Positions 15,967-21,873 of a DNA stretch of 21,873 nucleotides are shown piece after piece. Origin of the DNA: an uncultured Lachnospiraceae bacterium (lineage in GTDB: Bacteria > Bacillota > Clostridia > Lachnospirales > Lachnospiraceae); the NCBI GenBank assembly GCA_910577785.1, contig CAJTNT010000052.1:1-21873 (forward strand), read 5' to 3'. Within the stretch, counting starts at the first letter, position 1, and each line of letters begins with the position of its first letter. The notes below the pieces were generated by a model. The model was not told where the DNA came from, did not search any database, and saw only the letters and a program-made list of their open reading frames with translations. A program made the position numbers and the translations under genes.

Positions 15967-17063
15967 TTCCAAAATTCCTTAGCTTTTTCTATAGTTACTA
16001 ATATCCTCTGCATATCTTCAAGATTGTATCGCTGATCTATCGGTATGCATAATATTCTATCATAAATTTCCTGTGCCGTTTCACAGATTGATGGAGTAAT
16101 ATCTGCTTTTGGCCAAACAATTGGTGCAAATACATTCTCTTCCCTTAAAACTTCCTGTAATTTCACCCTATTTTTTAAAATCACTGCAAAGTAAAGTGGA
16201 GTAGACTGGGCATCAAGGCTTGGCGTCAAAATTTCCAGAAAGTCGCAATCTTTCAACCCATTAAAGATATATTCATAATTAGCTCGGCGCCTTCTCTTTA
16301 ACTGTCCCAAGTCTAATTTCTCCAAAACCGATTCCGACACTGGGCTTATTTTATATATTATATTTTGCTCATCCAGCACATGCTCTGCCTTTTGGTATTG
16401 ATATAAAAATTCTGGCTTATTTTCCCAACCATTTTCCATATAACCATATTTTAAATAACATGCTATTAGCTTTTCTTTTTCTAGTCTTTCATCGTATTGT
16501 TCTGGCTTATTGTGAAATAAACCTATTTTACAGACAGCAAAAGAGCCATCCGGCATTCCTGCCCATTTCCGAAAGCTTCCAATTACATAATCTACGGATA
16601 AATCTTCAAAATCACTGAATATACATTGTGTCCTATCCTCTATAAAAATAACACCTTTTTGAGAGAACTCTCTAATTACAGCATCACACTCTTCTAGTGT
16701 ATCAAACCCAAAATAACGATGTAATAAAACCACCTGAGCATTCGTTTGAATAAGTGAATCCTTAAGCATTTCTGGCGACATATTGAGTTTTCTATCTATG
16801 GAATATGAATGAATCTCATAGTTATGCTTTACAAATGGCTCAATAACTGTTTCGCAAGTAAAAGGTGGCAACAATGCAACTTTTCTAATATCAGGATTTC
16901 TTTTTTCAATTGCCTCTAACACACAACTTTCTGCTGATCTTCCTGTAGAAAGCAGCACAAAATCTGTACCTGTTATTCCAAATTTAGCTATATCAACTTT
17001 TGCCTTGTCTTTATAGTCAACATTTGGATTTAACCAGAAATTGCTCCCAATTTCTCTTTGCAT
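15963..17063 (-). CDS. DegT/DnrJ-like PLP-dependent aminotransferase
   Basis: This is a 366-residue fold-type I PLP enzyme, probably aminating a keto group of a nucleotide sugar. VLLSTGRSAE (37-46) lies where the phosphate-binding loop is expected, VIFIEDRTQ (138-146) supplies the Asp (D143) that pairs with the pyridine nitrogen, and IGSFRKWAGMPDGSFAV holds the likely Schiff-base lysine K166. The FRKW-MPDG wording differs from the common SFHxxKxxxxGEGG of classical DegT sugar aminotransferases, so this is a divergent subgroup and a different substrate is possible. I chose ATG 17063, one base after the upstream stop and preceded by GAGAGAGGA. The longer reading to 17084 would overlap the sugar-transferase gene and lacks a binding site. 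It overlaps the GNAT gene by 4 bp at its end. Confidence 0.8.
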   Translation of the reverse strand: MQREIGSNFWLNPNVDYKDKAKVDIAKFGITGTDFVLLSTGRSAESCVLEAIEKRNPDIRKVALLPPFTCETVIEPFVKHNYEIHSYSIDRKLNMSPEMLKDSLIQTNAQVVLLHRYFGFDTLEECDAVIREFSQKGVIFIEDRTQCIFSDFEDLSVDYVIGSFRKWAGMPDGSFAVCKIGLFHNKPEQYDERLEKEKLIACYLKYGYMENGWENKPEFLYQYQKAEHVLDEQNIIYKISPVSESVLEKLDLGQLKRRRRANYEYIFNGLKDCDFLEILTPSLDAQSTPLYFAVILKNRVKLQEVLREENVFAPIVWPKADITPSICETAQEIYDRILCIPIDQRYNLEDMQRILVTIEKAKEFWK

Positions 17064-17064
17064 A

Positions 17065-17757
17065 TTAGTATCCTCTCTCCACATTCAGCGGCTGATGCAA
17101 AATATAGTCTACTCCATCCACCATAAAATGAAGCTGCCCATTTTCATCCATAGTAGACTCTGTTACATCTGCGATATTCTCGTGCGAAAGAACTTTAATA
17201 ACCGTCTTTATGGCTATCTTCACATCATCTAAAAAAGTAATATGATCCACATAACAAATATCATATTCAAATATCTGTTCCCAAGAAATAAAGCTTCTCC
17301 CATTCACTTGTGCTAAACCTGTAAGCCCTGGCCTAACATCATGACGGTGCTTTTCTTTTTCCGTATAATAAGGTATGTACTCTGGCACTAACGGCCTCGG
17401 CCCAACAATTGACATATCGCCCTTTAAAATATTAAAAAGCTCTGGCAATTCATCTAAGGATGTTTTCCGTAATATAGAACCAAACCTTCCCAGACGCTCT
17501 TCATCTGACAAAAGCTTTCCGTTTCCATCTCTTTCATCTGACATGCTACGAAACTTATATAACTTAAAGACTTTTTCATCTTTGCCGGGACGCTCTTGTT
17601 TAAAAAGTATTGGGCTACCTAGTTTTATCTTAATCAGTACTGCTAAAATTACATATAACCACCAAAAAATCCCCAGCGCTAATATTACACATACTATATC
17701 TAATAATCGCTTAAAAAACCTTTCATATGAGCCATATGGCTGATGTTTTTTCTCCAT
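17065..17757 (-). CDS. PglC-like initiating phosphoglycosyl transferase
   Basis: This 230-residue monotopic membrane enzyme of the bacterial sugar transferase family moves a sugar phosphate from a UDP-sugar to undecaprenyl phosphate, the first step of repeat-unit assembly. One N-terminal hydrophobic segment (about 20-45, reentrant in the family) is followed by LYKFRSM (66-72), LDELPEL (101-107) with the catalytic Asp-Glu pair D102/E103, and GPRPL (119-123) and RPGLTG (142-147) motifs. It is the small, single-domain type, about 30 residues longer than PglC at the C-terminus. It is the first gene of the polysaccharide cluster, 66 bp after the AAA/nuclease gene. That gap contains TATAAG (17784-17789, minus strand) but no convincing -35, so a promoter is possible and not demonstrated. 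The likely substrate is a UDP-(di)N-acetylated or amino sugar, judged from the neighbouring aminotransferase and GNAT genes. Confidence 0.88.
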   Translation of the reverse strand: MEKKHQPYGSYERFFKRLLDIVCVILALGIFWWLYVILAVLIKIKLGSPILFKQERPGKDEKVFKLYKFRSMSDERDGNGKLLSDEERLGRFGSILRKTSLDELPELFNILKGDMSIVGPRPLVPEYIPYYTEKEKHRHDVRPGLTGLAQVNGRSFISWEQIFEYDICYVDHITFLDDVKIAIKTVIKVLSHENIADVTESTMDENGQLHFMVDGVDYILHQPLNVERGY

Positions 17758-17823
17758 GGAATCTTTCCATCTCCCTATTTTATCTTATATACTAATTGTA
17801 TTTAAGGAATCTCCCATTTACCC

Positions 17824-19536
17824 CTAAGACTCTGTTTTCTCCCTCTTTATTTTAGCAACAACTTTACACCTTTTCTTCCAGCACGCAATCCCATATTTTA
17901 AGATAGTCTGCATTCCTTGGTTTCGCAGGTATTCGTCGTATCTGTTTCGTTCTATTTGCTCCAGGGCTTCCTGGCATGCACCCTCAAGGTTCTCACTTTT
18001 GGGGTATTTGACTTCTATGATAATCCCTGTGCGTTCCTCTTCTATTTCGATTACAATATCGCTGTATCCTTCGCCGGTCTCCCGGTTAGAAGCGACTGTC
18101 CAGCCTTCCTTAAAGCTGAGGAAGCCCAGCAGGATGCCGTGGTAGAAATTCTCTTTGAGGCTGTCTCTGATGGAATAGTCATGGACGCTGATGGTCTTCC
18201 TTAAAAATGCCTGGAAGCACCTTTCTACTTCTACGGCATTCCCTTCCTGGACTGCCATGCAGAAGGCCTCCATAGCCGCGCCATCCTGCCGGGCTGCTTC
18301 CTGGAAATACTGGATGAGCTGCCGGGCGAAGATTTCCTGGATTTCTTTGTTGGGGATTGCCAAGTAGAGCCTGCCACTCCCTGCTTGACCGCGGCTGGTG
18401 AGGTAGCCGGTGGCAAAGAGGACGCTCCACATATTTTCCATAGTGGCATATAGGTCACGGTATGTCAGATCCTGGTGGATTTCCTTGGACACGACTCCAC
18501 CGGCGGCCAGCTGCTCCAACTCCTGTCTGGCAAAGCCTTTTTCAGACATTTGGATGAAGGTGCGGATGATATCGTTGCCACTGGTGTTGATCCAGTAATC
18601 CTTTGGCTTTGCGGTGGAGTCTACACAGAGTTTCTTGCAATGGCAAATCACGTCCCAGGGGCAGTATACCCCTGTATTGCCAAATCGGTAGCCATCATAC
18701 CAGTCTTTCAGTTCCTGTTCATGGGAAGAAAGATGATATTCCCCTAACAAGCTATGCACTTCCTCTTCTGTAAAACCAAAATATCTGCTGTATTCAACAT
18801 CGGCAACCGAATAGGCGACAATATTGTTCAGGCCAGTGAAGATGCTTTCTTTGGAGATGCGCAGGCAGCCGGTCAGGACGGCAAATTCCAGGCTAGCATT
18901 GGTCTTGAGTACCTGGCTAAACAGGTTCCGTATCAAATGCAACATCTGGTCATAGTAACCCTCTTCAAATGCCTTTGCCAATGGCACATCGTATTCGTCA
19001 ATCAGGACAATGGCTTTCTGTCCATAGTATTCACCAAGAAGCCTTGTCAGGCTGCGCAGGCTGGCATAAATATCTGCATCATCCATATTTTCTGTCAGAA
19101 GAGCCGCCAGCGCTTCTTGTTCTTCCTTGCCAAGCATTTCCCTGTCCATCCTTTTTTTTTGACGCACTGCTTCTTCCTTTATCGTTTTTATAAGCATCCG
19201 GCGTGCGGTAGGATAAGAGTCGGCACAGACATCCTTTAAAGAGATGGATATGACTGGGAATTTTCCCATGTATTTCTCACACAGTTCTGTTTCCCTAGCA
19301 ATTTCCAGGCCTTCGAAAACCTGTGGGCTACAGCCATATTCGAAAAAGGCTTTCAGCATGCTCATGTTCAGACTTTTACCGAAGCGGCGGGGGCGAGTAA
19401 AGAGGGTCACTTTTCCCTTCTTATGGATCAGGTCGCGGATGAGGCCTGTCTTATCCACATAATAGTAACCCCCTGTCCGAACTTCTACAAACTCCTCCGC
19501 ACCGACCAAAATCTCTTTTCTCCTGCCTCTGTCCAC
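17824..19536 (-). CDS. AAA-ATPase-like / PD-(D/E)XK nuclease-like protein, copy 1
   Basis: This 570-residue protein pairs an N-terminal AAA-ATPase-like domain with a C-terminal PD-(D/E)XK fold (the AAA-ATPase_like plus DUF1703 architecture, common in multiple copies in Bacteroidetes and Clostridia; its role is not established). FTRPRRFGKS (46-55) is the Walker A motif and IVLIDEYD (176-183) the Walker B. NNIVAYSVADVEYSRYFGFTEEEV and DWYDGYRFG are family signatures. At the C-terminus YSDIVIEIEE (D493) and IIIEVKY (E508, K510) give an apparently intact D-ExK nuclease site, followed by ACQEALEQI. The start is GTG 19536, with GGGAGG 6 bp upstream. It is a close paralogue of 19721-21442 except for residues about 102-172, which are unrelated in sequence. 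GC content is clearly higher than in the adjoining capsule genes. Confidence 0.88.
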   Translation of the reverse strand: MDRGRRKEILVGAEEFVEVRTGGYYYVDKTGLIRDLIHKKGKVTLFTRPRRFGKSLNMSMLKAFFEYGCSPQVFEGLEIARETELCEKYMGKFPVISISLKDVCADSYPTARRMLIKTIKEEAVRQKKRMDREMLGKEEQEALAALLTENMDDADIYASLRSLTRLLGEYYGQKAIVLIDEYDVPLAKAFEEGYYDQMLHLIRNLFSQVLKTNASLEFAVLTGCLRISKESIFTGLNNIVAYSVADVEYSRYFGFTEEEVHSLLGEYHLSSHEQELKDWYDGYRFGNTGVYCPWDVICHCKKLCVDSTAKPKDYWINTSGNDIIRTFIQMSEKGFARQELEQLAAGGVVSKEIHQDLTYRDLYATMENMWSVLFATGYLTSRGQAGSGRLYLAIPNKEIQEIFARQLIQYFQEAARQDGAAMEAFCMAVQEGNAVEVERCFQAFLRKTISVHDYSIRDSLKENFYHGILLGFLSFKEGWTVASNRETGEGYSDIVIEIEEERTGIIIEVKYPKSENLEGACQEALEQIERNRYDEYLRNQGMQTILKYGIACWKKRCKVVAKIKREKTES

Positions 19537-19603
19537 CTCGGCCTCCCTTCTGGCTCCTGCATAACTCCTGCCTCTTACATAACGAAACAGCCCCTATAGT
19601 CCC

Positions 19604-19632
19604 CATTATTTTTCCTTAACAAAAATAAATAT
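19604..19632 (-). repeat. 29-bp block shared by both array spacers, spacer A copy
   Basis: This block is identical to 21531-21559 although the sequence on both sides has diverged. In gene direction it contains TTGTTA, and TATAGG lies 18 bp further on in this copy. A promoter is possible, but the spacing is not kept in the other copy. Confidence 0.45.
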
Positions 19633-19671
19633 TGCATCACACAAACCGTGGTATGTCAAGCGCTGGTGGAT
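19633..19671 (-). pseudogene. Fossil fragment of the AAA/nuclease gene in spacer A
   Basis: Read on the minus strand it gives IHQRLTYHGLCDA, which lines up with IHQDLTYRDLYAT at residues 353-365 of copy 1. It is non-coding now and lies 50 bp after the copy 2 stop codon. Confidence 0.65.
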
Positions 19672-19710
19672 ACCCGTGCAGCCTTGCACTCATTCTTTCT
19701 TCACAAGCAT

Positions 19711-19747
19711 AACCTTGCTGTCAGTCTTCTTTCTCCATCACAACCTT
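19711..19747 (-). repeat. Duplicated C-terminal tail at the end of copy 2
   Basis: AAGGTT begins two imperfect 31-bp units in gene direction (19742-19747 and 19711-19716). The first encodes KVVMEKED and stops. The second, now untranslated, would read KVMLVKKE and matches the VMLVKEE tail of copy 3 better than that of copy 2. Confidence 0.5.
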
Positions 19748-21442
19748 ACACCTTTTCTTCCAGCAGGCAATCCCGTATTTTAAGATGGTCTGTATGCCTT
19801 GGTCACGCAGGAATTCATCGTATCTCATCTGCTCGATCTGACCCAGGGCTTCCTGGCATGCGGCCTCAAGATCCTCGCTTTGGGAATATTTCACTTCTAG
19901 GATAATCCCTATGTTTTCCTCTTCTATTTCGATTATGATATCGCTATAGCCCTCTCCAGTTTCTCTGTTGGAAGAAACGATCCAGTCTTCCTTAAAGCTG
20001 AGGAAGCCCAGCAGGATGCCGTGGTAGAAGTTCTCTTTGAGGCTGTTCCTGATGGAATAGTCATGGATGCTGATGGCTTTCCTTAAAAATCCCTGAAAAA
20101 TTCTCTCTGCTTCTGCGGCATTCCCTTCCTGGAGCGCCGTGCAGAAGGCCTCCATGGCTGCGCCGTCTTTCTGGGCTGCCTCCTGGAAATGCTCCGTTAC
20201 CTGCCTGACGAAAATTTCCTGGATTTCCCTGTTGGGAATTGCCAGGCAGAACCTGTTCCTCTCTGCTTTCCCACGGCTGGTAAGGTAGCCGGTGGCAAGA
20301 AGGACACTCCACATGTTATCCATTGAATCATATAAGTCGCGGTATGTCAAGTCCTGGCGTATTTCTTTTGCTATGGCCTCACCGGCAAGCAGCTGCTCCA
20401 TCTCGTATTTGGCGTGGCCTCCCCTGGATATTTGGATGAAGGTGCGGATGATATCGTTGCCGCTGGTGTTGATCCAATAATCCTCTGGCTCGGCTTCAGG
20501 ATCGGCACAGAGCTTCTTGCAGTGGCAGAGCACATCCCAGGGGCAGTATACCTCTGTATTGCCAAAGCGGTAGCCATCGTACCAGTCTTTCAGTTCCTGT
20601 TCATGGGAAGAAAGCTCATACTCCCCTAACAGGCCATGCACTTCCCCTTCCGTAAAGCCGAAGTAGCTGCTGAACTCAACATCGGCAACTGAATAGGTGA
20701 CAATATTGTTCAGACCGGTGAAGATGCTTTCCTTGGAGATGCGCAGGCAGCCGGTCAGGACGGCAAATTCCAGGCTGGTGTTGCTCTTGAGCGCCTGGCC
20801 AAACAGGTTCCGTATTAAAAATACCATCTGGTCGTAGTAGCCATGCTCGGACGCCTTGGCCAATGGCACGTCATACTCGTCAATCAGGATGATGGGCTTC
20901 TGGCCATAATGCTTATGGAGCAGGCTGGAAAGTGTCTGAAGGCTTGCGTTTAAAACAGCATCTGCTATGGAAAACATTTCTTTATTTTCCCTGTCCACTG
21001 TGATCAGCTGGCAGTATAATGCCTTTTCACATTCTGTCAGCCTGCTGCTTTGCAGGAGGAACTGGAAACGGAGCGCCTCATTGCCAATAATGGTACACAT
21101 CTGGGAACGGGCGGATGAAAAATCTTTTTCCTCTGCACTCTTTAAACTTATAGAAATCACTGGAAATCTGCCCATATATCTCCCGCACAGTTCTGTTTCC
21201 CTGGCAATTTCCAGGCCTTCGAAAAGCTGCGGGCTGCAACCATACTCGAAGAAGGCTTTCAGCATGCTCATGTTCAGGCTCTTGCCGAAGCGGCGGGGGC
21301 GGGTGAAGAGGGTCACTTCTCCCTTCTTCTGGAGCAGGTCGCGGATGAAGCCTGTCTTATCTACATAGTAGTAATCCCCAGTCCGGATTTTTACAAAATC
21401 TTCCGCACCAACCAAAATCTCTTTTCTCCTGGCTCTGTCCAT
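19721..21442 (-). CDS. AAA-ATPase-like / PD-(D/E)XK nuclease-like protein, copy 2
   Basis: This 573-residue paralogue of the gene at 17824-19536 has the same architecture. Walker A FTRPRRFGKS is at 46-55, Walker B IILIDEYD near 184-191, and the C-terminal D-ExK site lies in YSDIIIEIEE and IILEVKY. The first 101 residues differ from copy 1 at about 13 positions. Then about 70-80 residues (102-180) show no evident similarity and are 8 residues longer, and near-identity resumes at YGQKxIxLIDEYDVPLAKA. ATG 21442 has GGGAGG in the same place as copy 1. The C-terminus ends in MEKED, unlike the KREKTES of copy 1. The product is predicted to be cytoplasmic, with no signal peptide or membrane helix. 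Whether it acts in defence, mobility or repair is unknown. Confidence 0.88.
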   Translation of the reverse strand: MDRARRKEILVGAEDFVKIRTGDYYYVDKTGFIRDLLQKKGEVTLFTRPRRFGKSLNMSMLKAFFEYGCSPQLFEGLEIARETELCGRYMGRFPVISISLKSAEEKDFSSARSQMCTIIGNEALRFQFLLQSSRLTECEKALYCQLITVDRENKEMFSIADAVLNASLQTLSSLLHKHYGQKPIILIDEYDVPLAKASEHGYYDQMVFLIRNLFGQALKSNTSLEFAVLTGCLRISKESIFTGLNNIVTYSVADVEFSSYFGFTEGEVHGLLGEYELSSHEQELKDWYDGYRFGNTEVYCPWDVLCHCKKLCADPEAEPEDYWINTSGNDIIRTFIQISRGGHAKYEMEQLLAGEAIAKEIRQDLTYRDLYDSMDNMWSVLLATGYLTSRGKAERNRFCLAIPNREIQEIFVRQVTEHFQEAAQKDGAAMEAFCTALQEGNAAEAERIFQGFLRKAISIHDYSIRNSLKENFYHGILLGFLSFKEDWIVSSNRETGEGYSDIIIEIEEENIGIILEVKYSQSEDLEAACQEALGQIEQMRYDEFLRDQGIQTILKYGIACWKKRCKVVMEKED

Positions 21443-21470
21443 CTTGGCCTCCCTTCTGGCTCCTGCATAA

Positions 21471-21506
21471 CTCCTGACTCTTACATATCTCCTACCTCTT
21501 ACATAA
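21471..21506 (+). repeat. 18-bp tandem repeat, two units
   Basis: CTCCTGACTCTTACATAT (21471-21488) is followed by CTCCTACCTCTTACATAA (21489-21506). Spacer A has a single unit (around 19565-19582). Confidence 0.6.
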
Positions 21507-21530
21507 TGAAACAGCCCATATAGACCTGCC

Positions 21531-21559
21531 CATTATTTTTCCTTAACAAAAATAAATAT
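21531..21559 (-). repeat. 29-bp block shared by both array spacers, spacer B copy
   Basis: This block is identical to 19604-19632. TTGTTA is present in gene direction, but the following TATA-like hexamer is about 21 bp away. Confidence 0.45.
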
Positions 21560-21594
21560 GGCATATTACTATTGGCAAAGAGTCAGCTCAACCT

Positions 21595-21630
21595 GTTTCC
21601 CATTGAACCATACAAAGCGCGGTATGTCAA
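21595..21630 (-). pseudogene. Fossil fragment of the AAA/nuclease gene in spacer B
   Basis: The minus-strand reading LTYRALYGSMGN aligns with LTYRDLYDSMDN of copy 2. Its first codons overlap the end of copy 3, so the TGA that terminates copy 3 (21627-21629) is supplied by this fragment in another frame. Confidence 0.65.
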
Positions 21631-21873
21631 GTGTTGGATTCTTCCTTCACCAGCATAACCCTGCAATCATCCCTCCGGCAGGCAATGCCATAGCTCAGGA
21701 TGGCCTGCATGCCTTCCTGGCGCAGCCTCTGGCCGTATTTTTTGGCCGCAATCTGCCTTAGGGCTTCCTGGCATTTCGTCTCCAGCTTGCCTGTGCCGGC
21801 GTATTTTACTTCTATGACAATCCCCATCTTCTCTTTTTTCAATTCGATCTGGATGTCGCTGTAGCCTTCGCCG
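21627..21873 (-). CDS. AAA-ATPase-like / PD-(D/E)XK protein, copy 3 (C-terminal end only)
   Basis: Only the last 81 or so residues are inside the window. The reading frame is open to the window edge and begins GEGYSDIQIELKKEKMG. YSDIQIEL and IVIEVKY give the nuclease-site Asp and the Glu-x-Lys, ALRQIAAKKYGQ matches the following helix, and MQAILSYGIACRRDDCRV matches the C-terminal strand and helix of copies 1 and 2. It is more diverged from copies 1 and 2 than they are from each other. The tail KEESNT ends on a stop codon that lies within a fossil fragment of a sister gene, so the natural C-terminus may have been replaced by recombination. The gene continues beyond 21873, where its AAA domain should lie. 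Confidence 0.82.
   Translation of the reverse strand, partial: GEGYSDIQIELKKEKMGIVIEVKYAGTGKLETKCQEALRQIAAKKYGQRLRQEGMQAILSYGIACRRDDCRVMLVKEESNT

Larger units (their letters stand above)
19537..19720 (-). other. Spacer A between array copies 2 and 1
   Basis: In gene direction this 184-bp spacer holds a fossil copy of a C-terminus, a fragment of internal coding sequence (19633-19671), a 29-bp block shared with spacer B (19604-19632), and the start region with GGGAGG. It has the same order of parts as 21443-21626, so the spacers duplicated together with the genes. Confidence 0.7.
21443..21626 (-). other. Spacer B between array copies 3 and 2
   Basis: This 184-bp spacer is related to 19537-19720. 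It contains a fossil coding fragment (21595-21630), the 29-bp shared block (21531-21559), an 18-bp tandem repeat (21471-21506) and the ribosome binding site of copy 2. The stretch 21560-21594 has no counterpart in spacer A. Confidence 0.7.

Noticed and set aside
17758..17823. Promoter of the capsule cluster
   Set aside because: TATAAG is present on the minus strand but no acceptable -35 lies 16-18 bp upstream. Read-through from the AAA/nuclease array is equally possible.
17917..21368. Numerous plus-strand and alternate minus-strand open frames within the AAA/nuclease genes
   Set aside because: These GC-richer coding regions leave long antisense frames open. They recur at the same positions in both paralogues, as expected for shadows, and have cysteine-, histidine- or proline-rich nonsense sequences.
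1..21873. CRISPR array, tRNA or rRNA genes, phage integrase or attachment sites
   Set aside because: No regularly spaced repeats, cloverleaf-like segments, rRNA-like blocks or integrase frames were recognised.

Overview
The window looks like an accessory region of a low-GC Gram-positive gut anaerobe, most likely a Clostridia/Lachnospiraceae member. This is inferred from AT-rich polysaccharide genes with strong AGGAGG-type ribosome binding sites, mixed with roughly 50% GC AAA-ATPase/PD-(D/E)XK genes and ISL3- and IS4-type insertion sequences. No rRNA, tRNA or CRISPR array is visible.

Layout. (1) 153-2038 is an ISL3-family element with 39-bp terminal inverted repeats (37/39). Its transposase is split in two frames at a run of eight A. 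(2) 2229-3278 (+) is one GT4 glycosyltransferase with its own promoter and a leader hairpin, converging on the rest. (3) 3371-17757 (-) is a capsule/exopolysaccharide cluster read right to left: PglC-like phosphoglycosyl transferase, DegT-like aminotransferase, tandem-GNAT protein, ATP-grasp ligase, FemAB-like GNAT protein, [insertion sequence], GT4, GT2, GT2, EpsG/Wzy-like polymerase, GT-B glycosyltransferase, Wzx-like flippase, and UDP-GlcNAc 2-epimerase. (4) 11198-12485 is a dead IS4-like element inside that cluster. It has 14/15-bp ends and an 8-bp target duplication, and its right end is itself interrupted by a 162-bp MITE-like insertion with its own 8-bp duplication. (5) 17824-21873 (-) is a tandem array of at least three AAA-ATPase-like/PD-(D/E)XK paralogues. 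The third runs off the window. The spacers between them carry short fossils of the same coding sequence.

How the genes fit together. The PglC-like enzyme should load the first sugar phosphate onto undecaprenyl phosphate. The glycosyltransferases extend the repeat unit, the flippase exports it and the polymerase joins units. The epimerase supplies UDP-ManNAc. The five promoter-proximal genes (sugar transferase, aminotransferase, two GNATs, ATP-grasp ligase, FemAB-like protein) look like an amino-sugar acylation or aminoacylation module, which is the most unusual chemistry in the locus. Not seen here: a nucleotide-sugar dehydratase, the Wzd/Wze-type chain-length kinase pair, or a LytR-type ligase. 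These may lie outside the window.

The strongest candidates for something undescribed are the AAA/PD-(D/E)XK array, whose copies share near-identical flanks around a wholly different block between Walker A and Walker B, and the amino-sugar decoration module.
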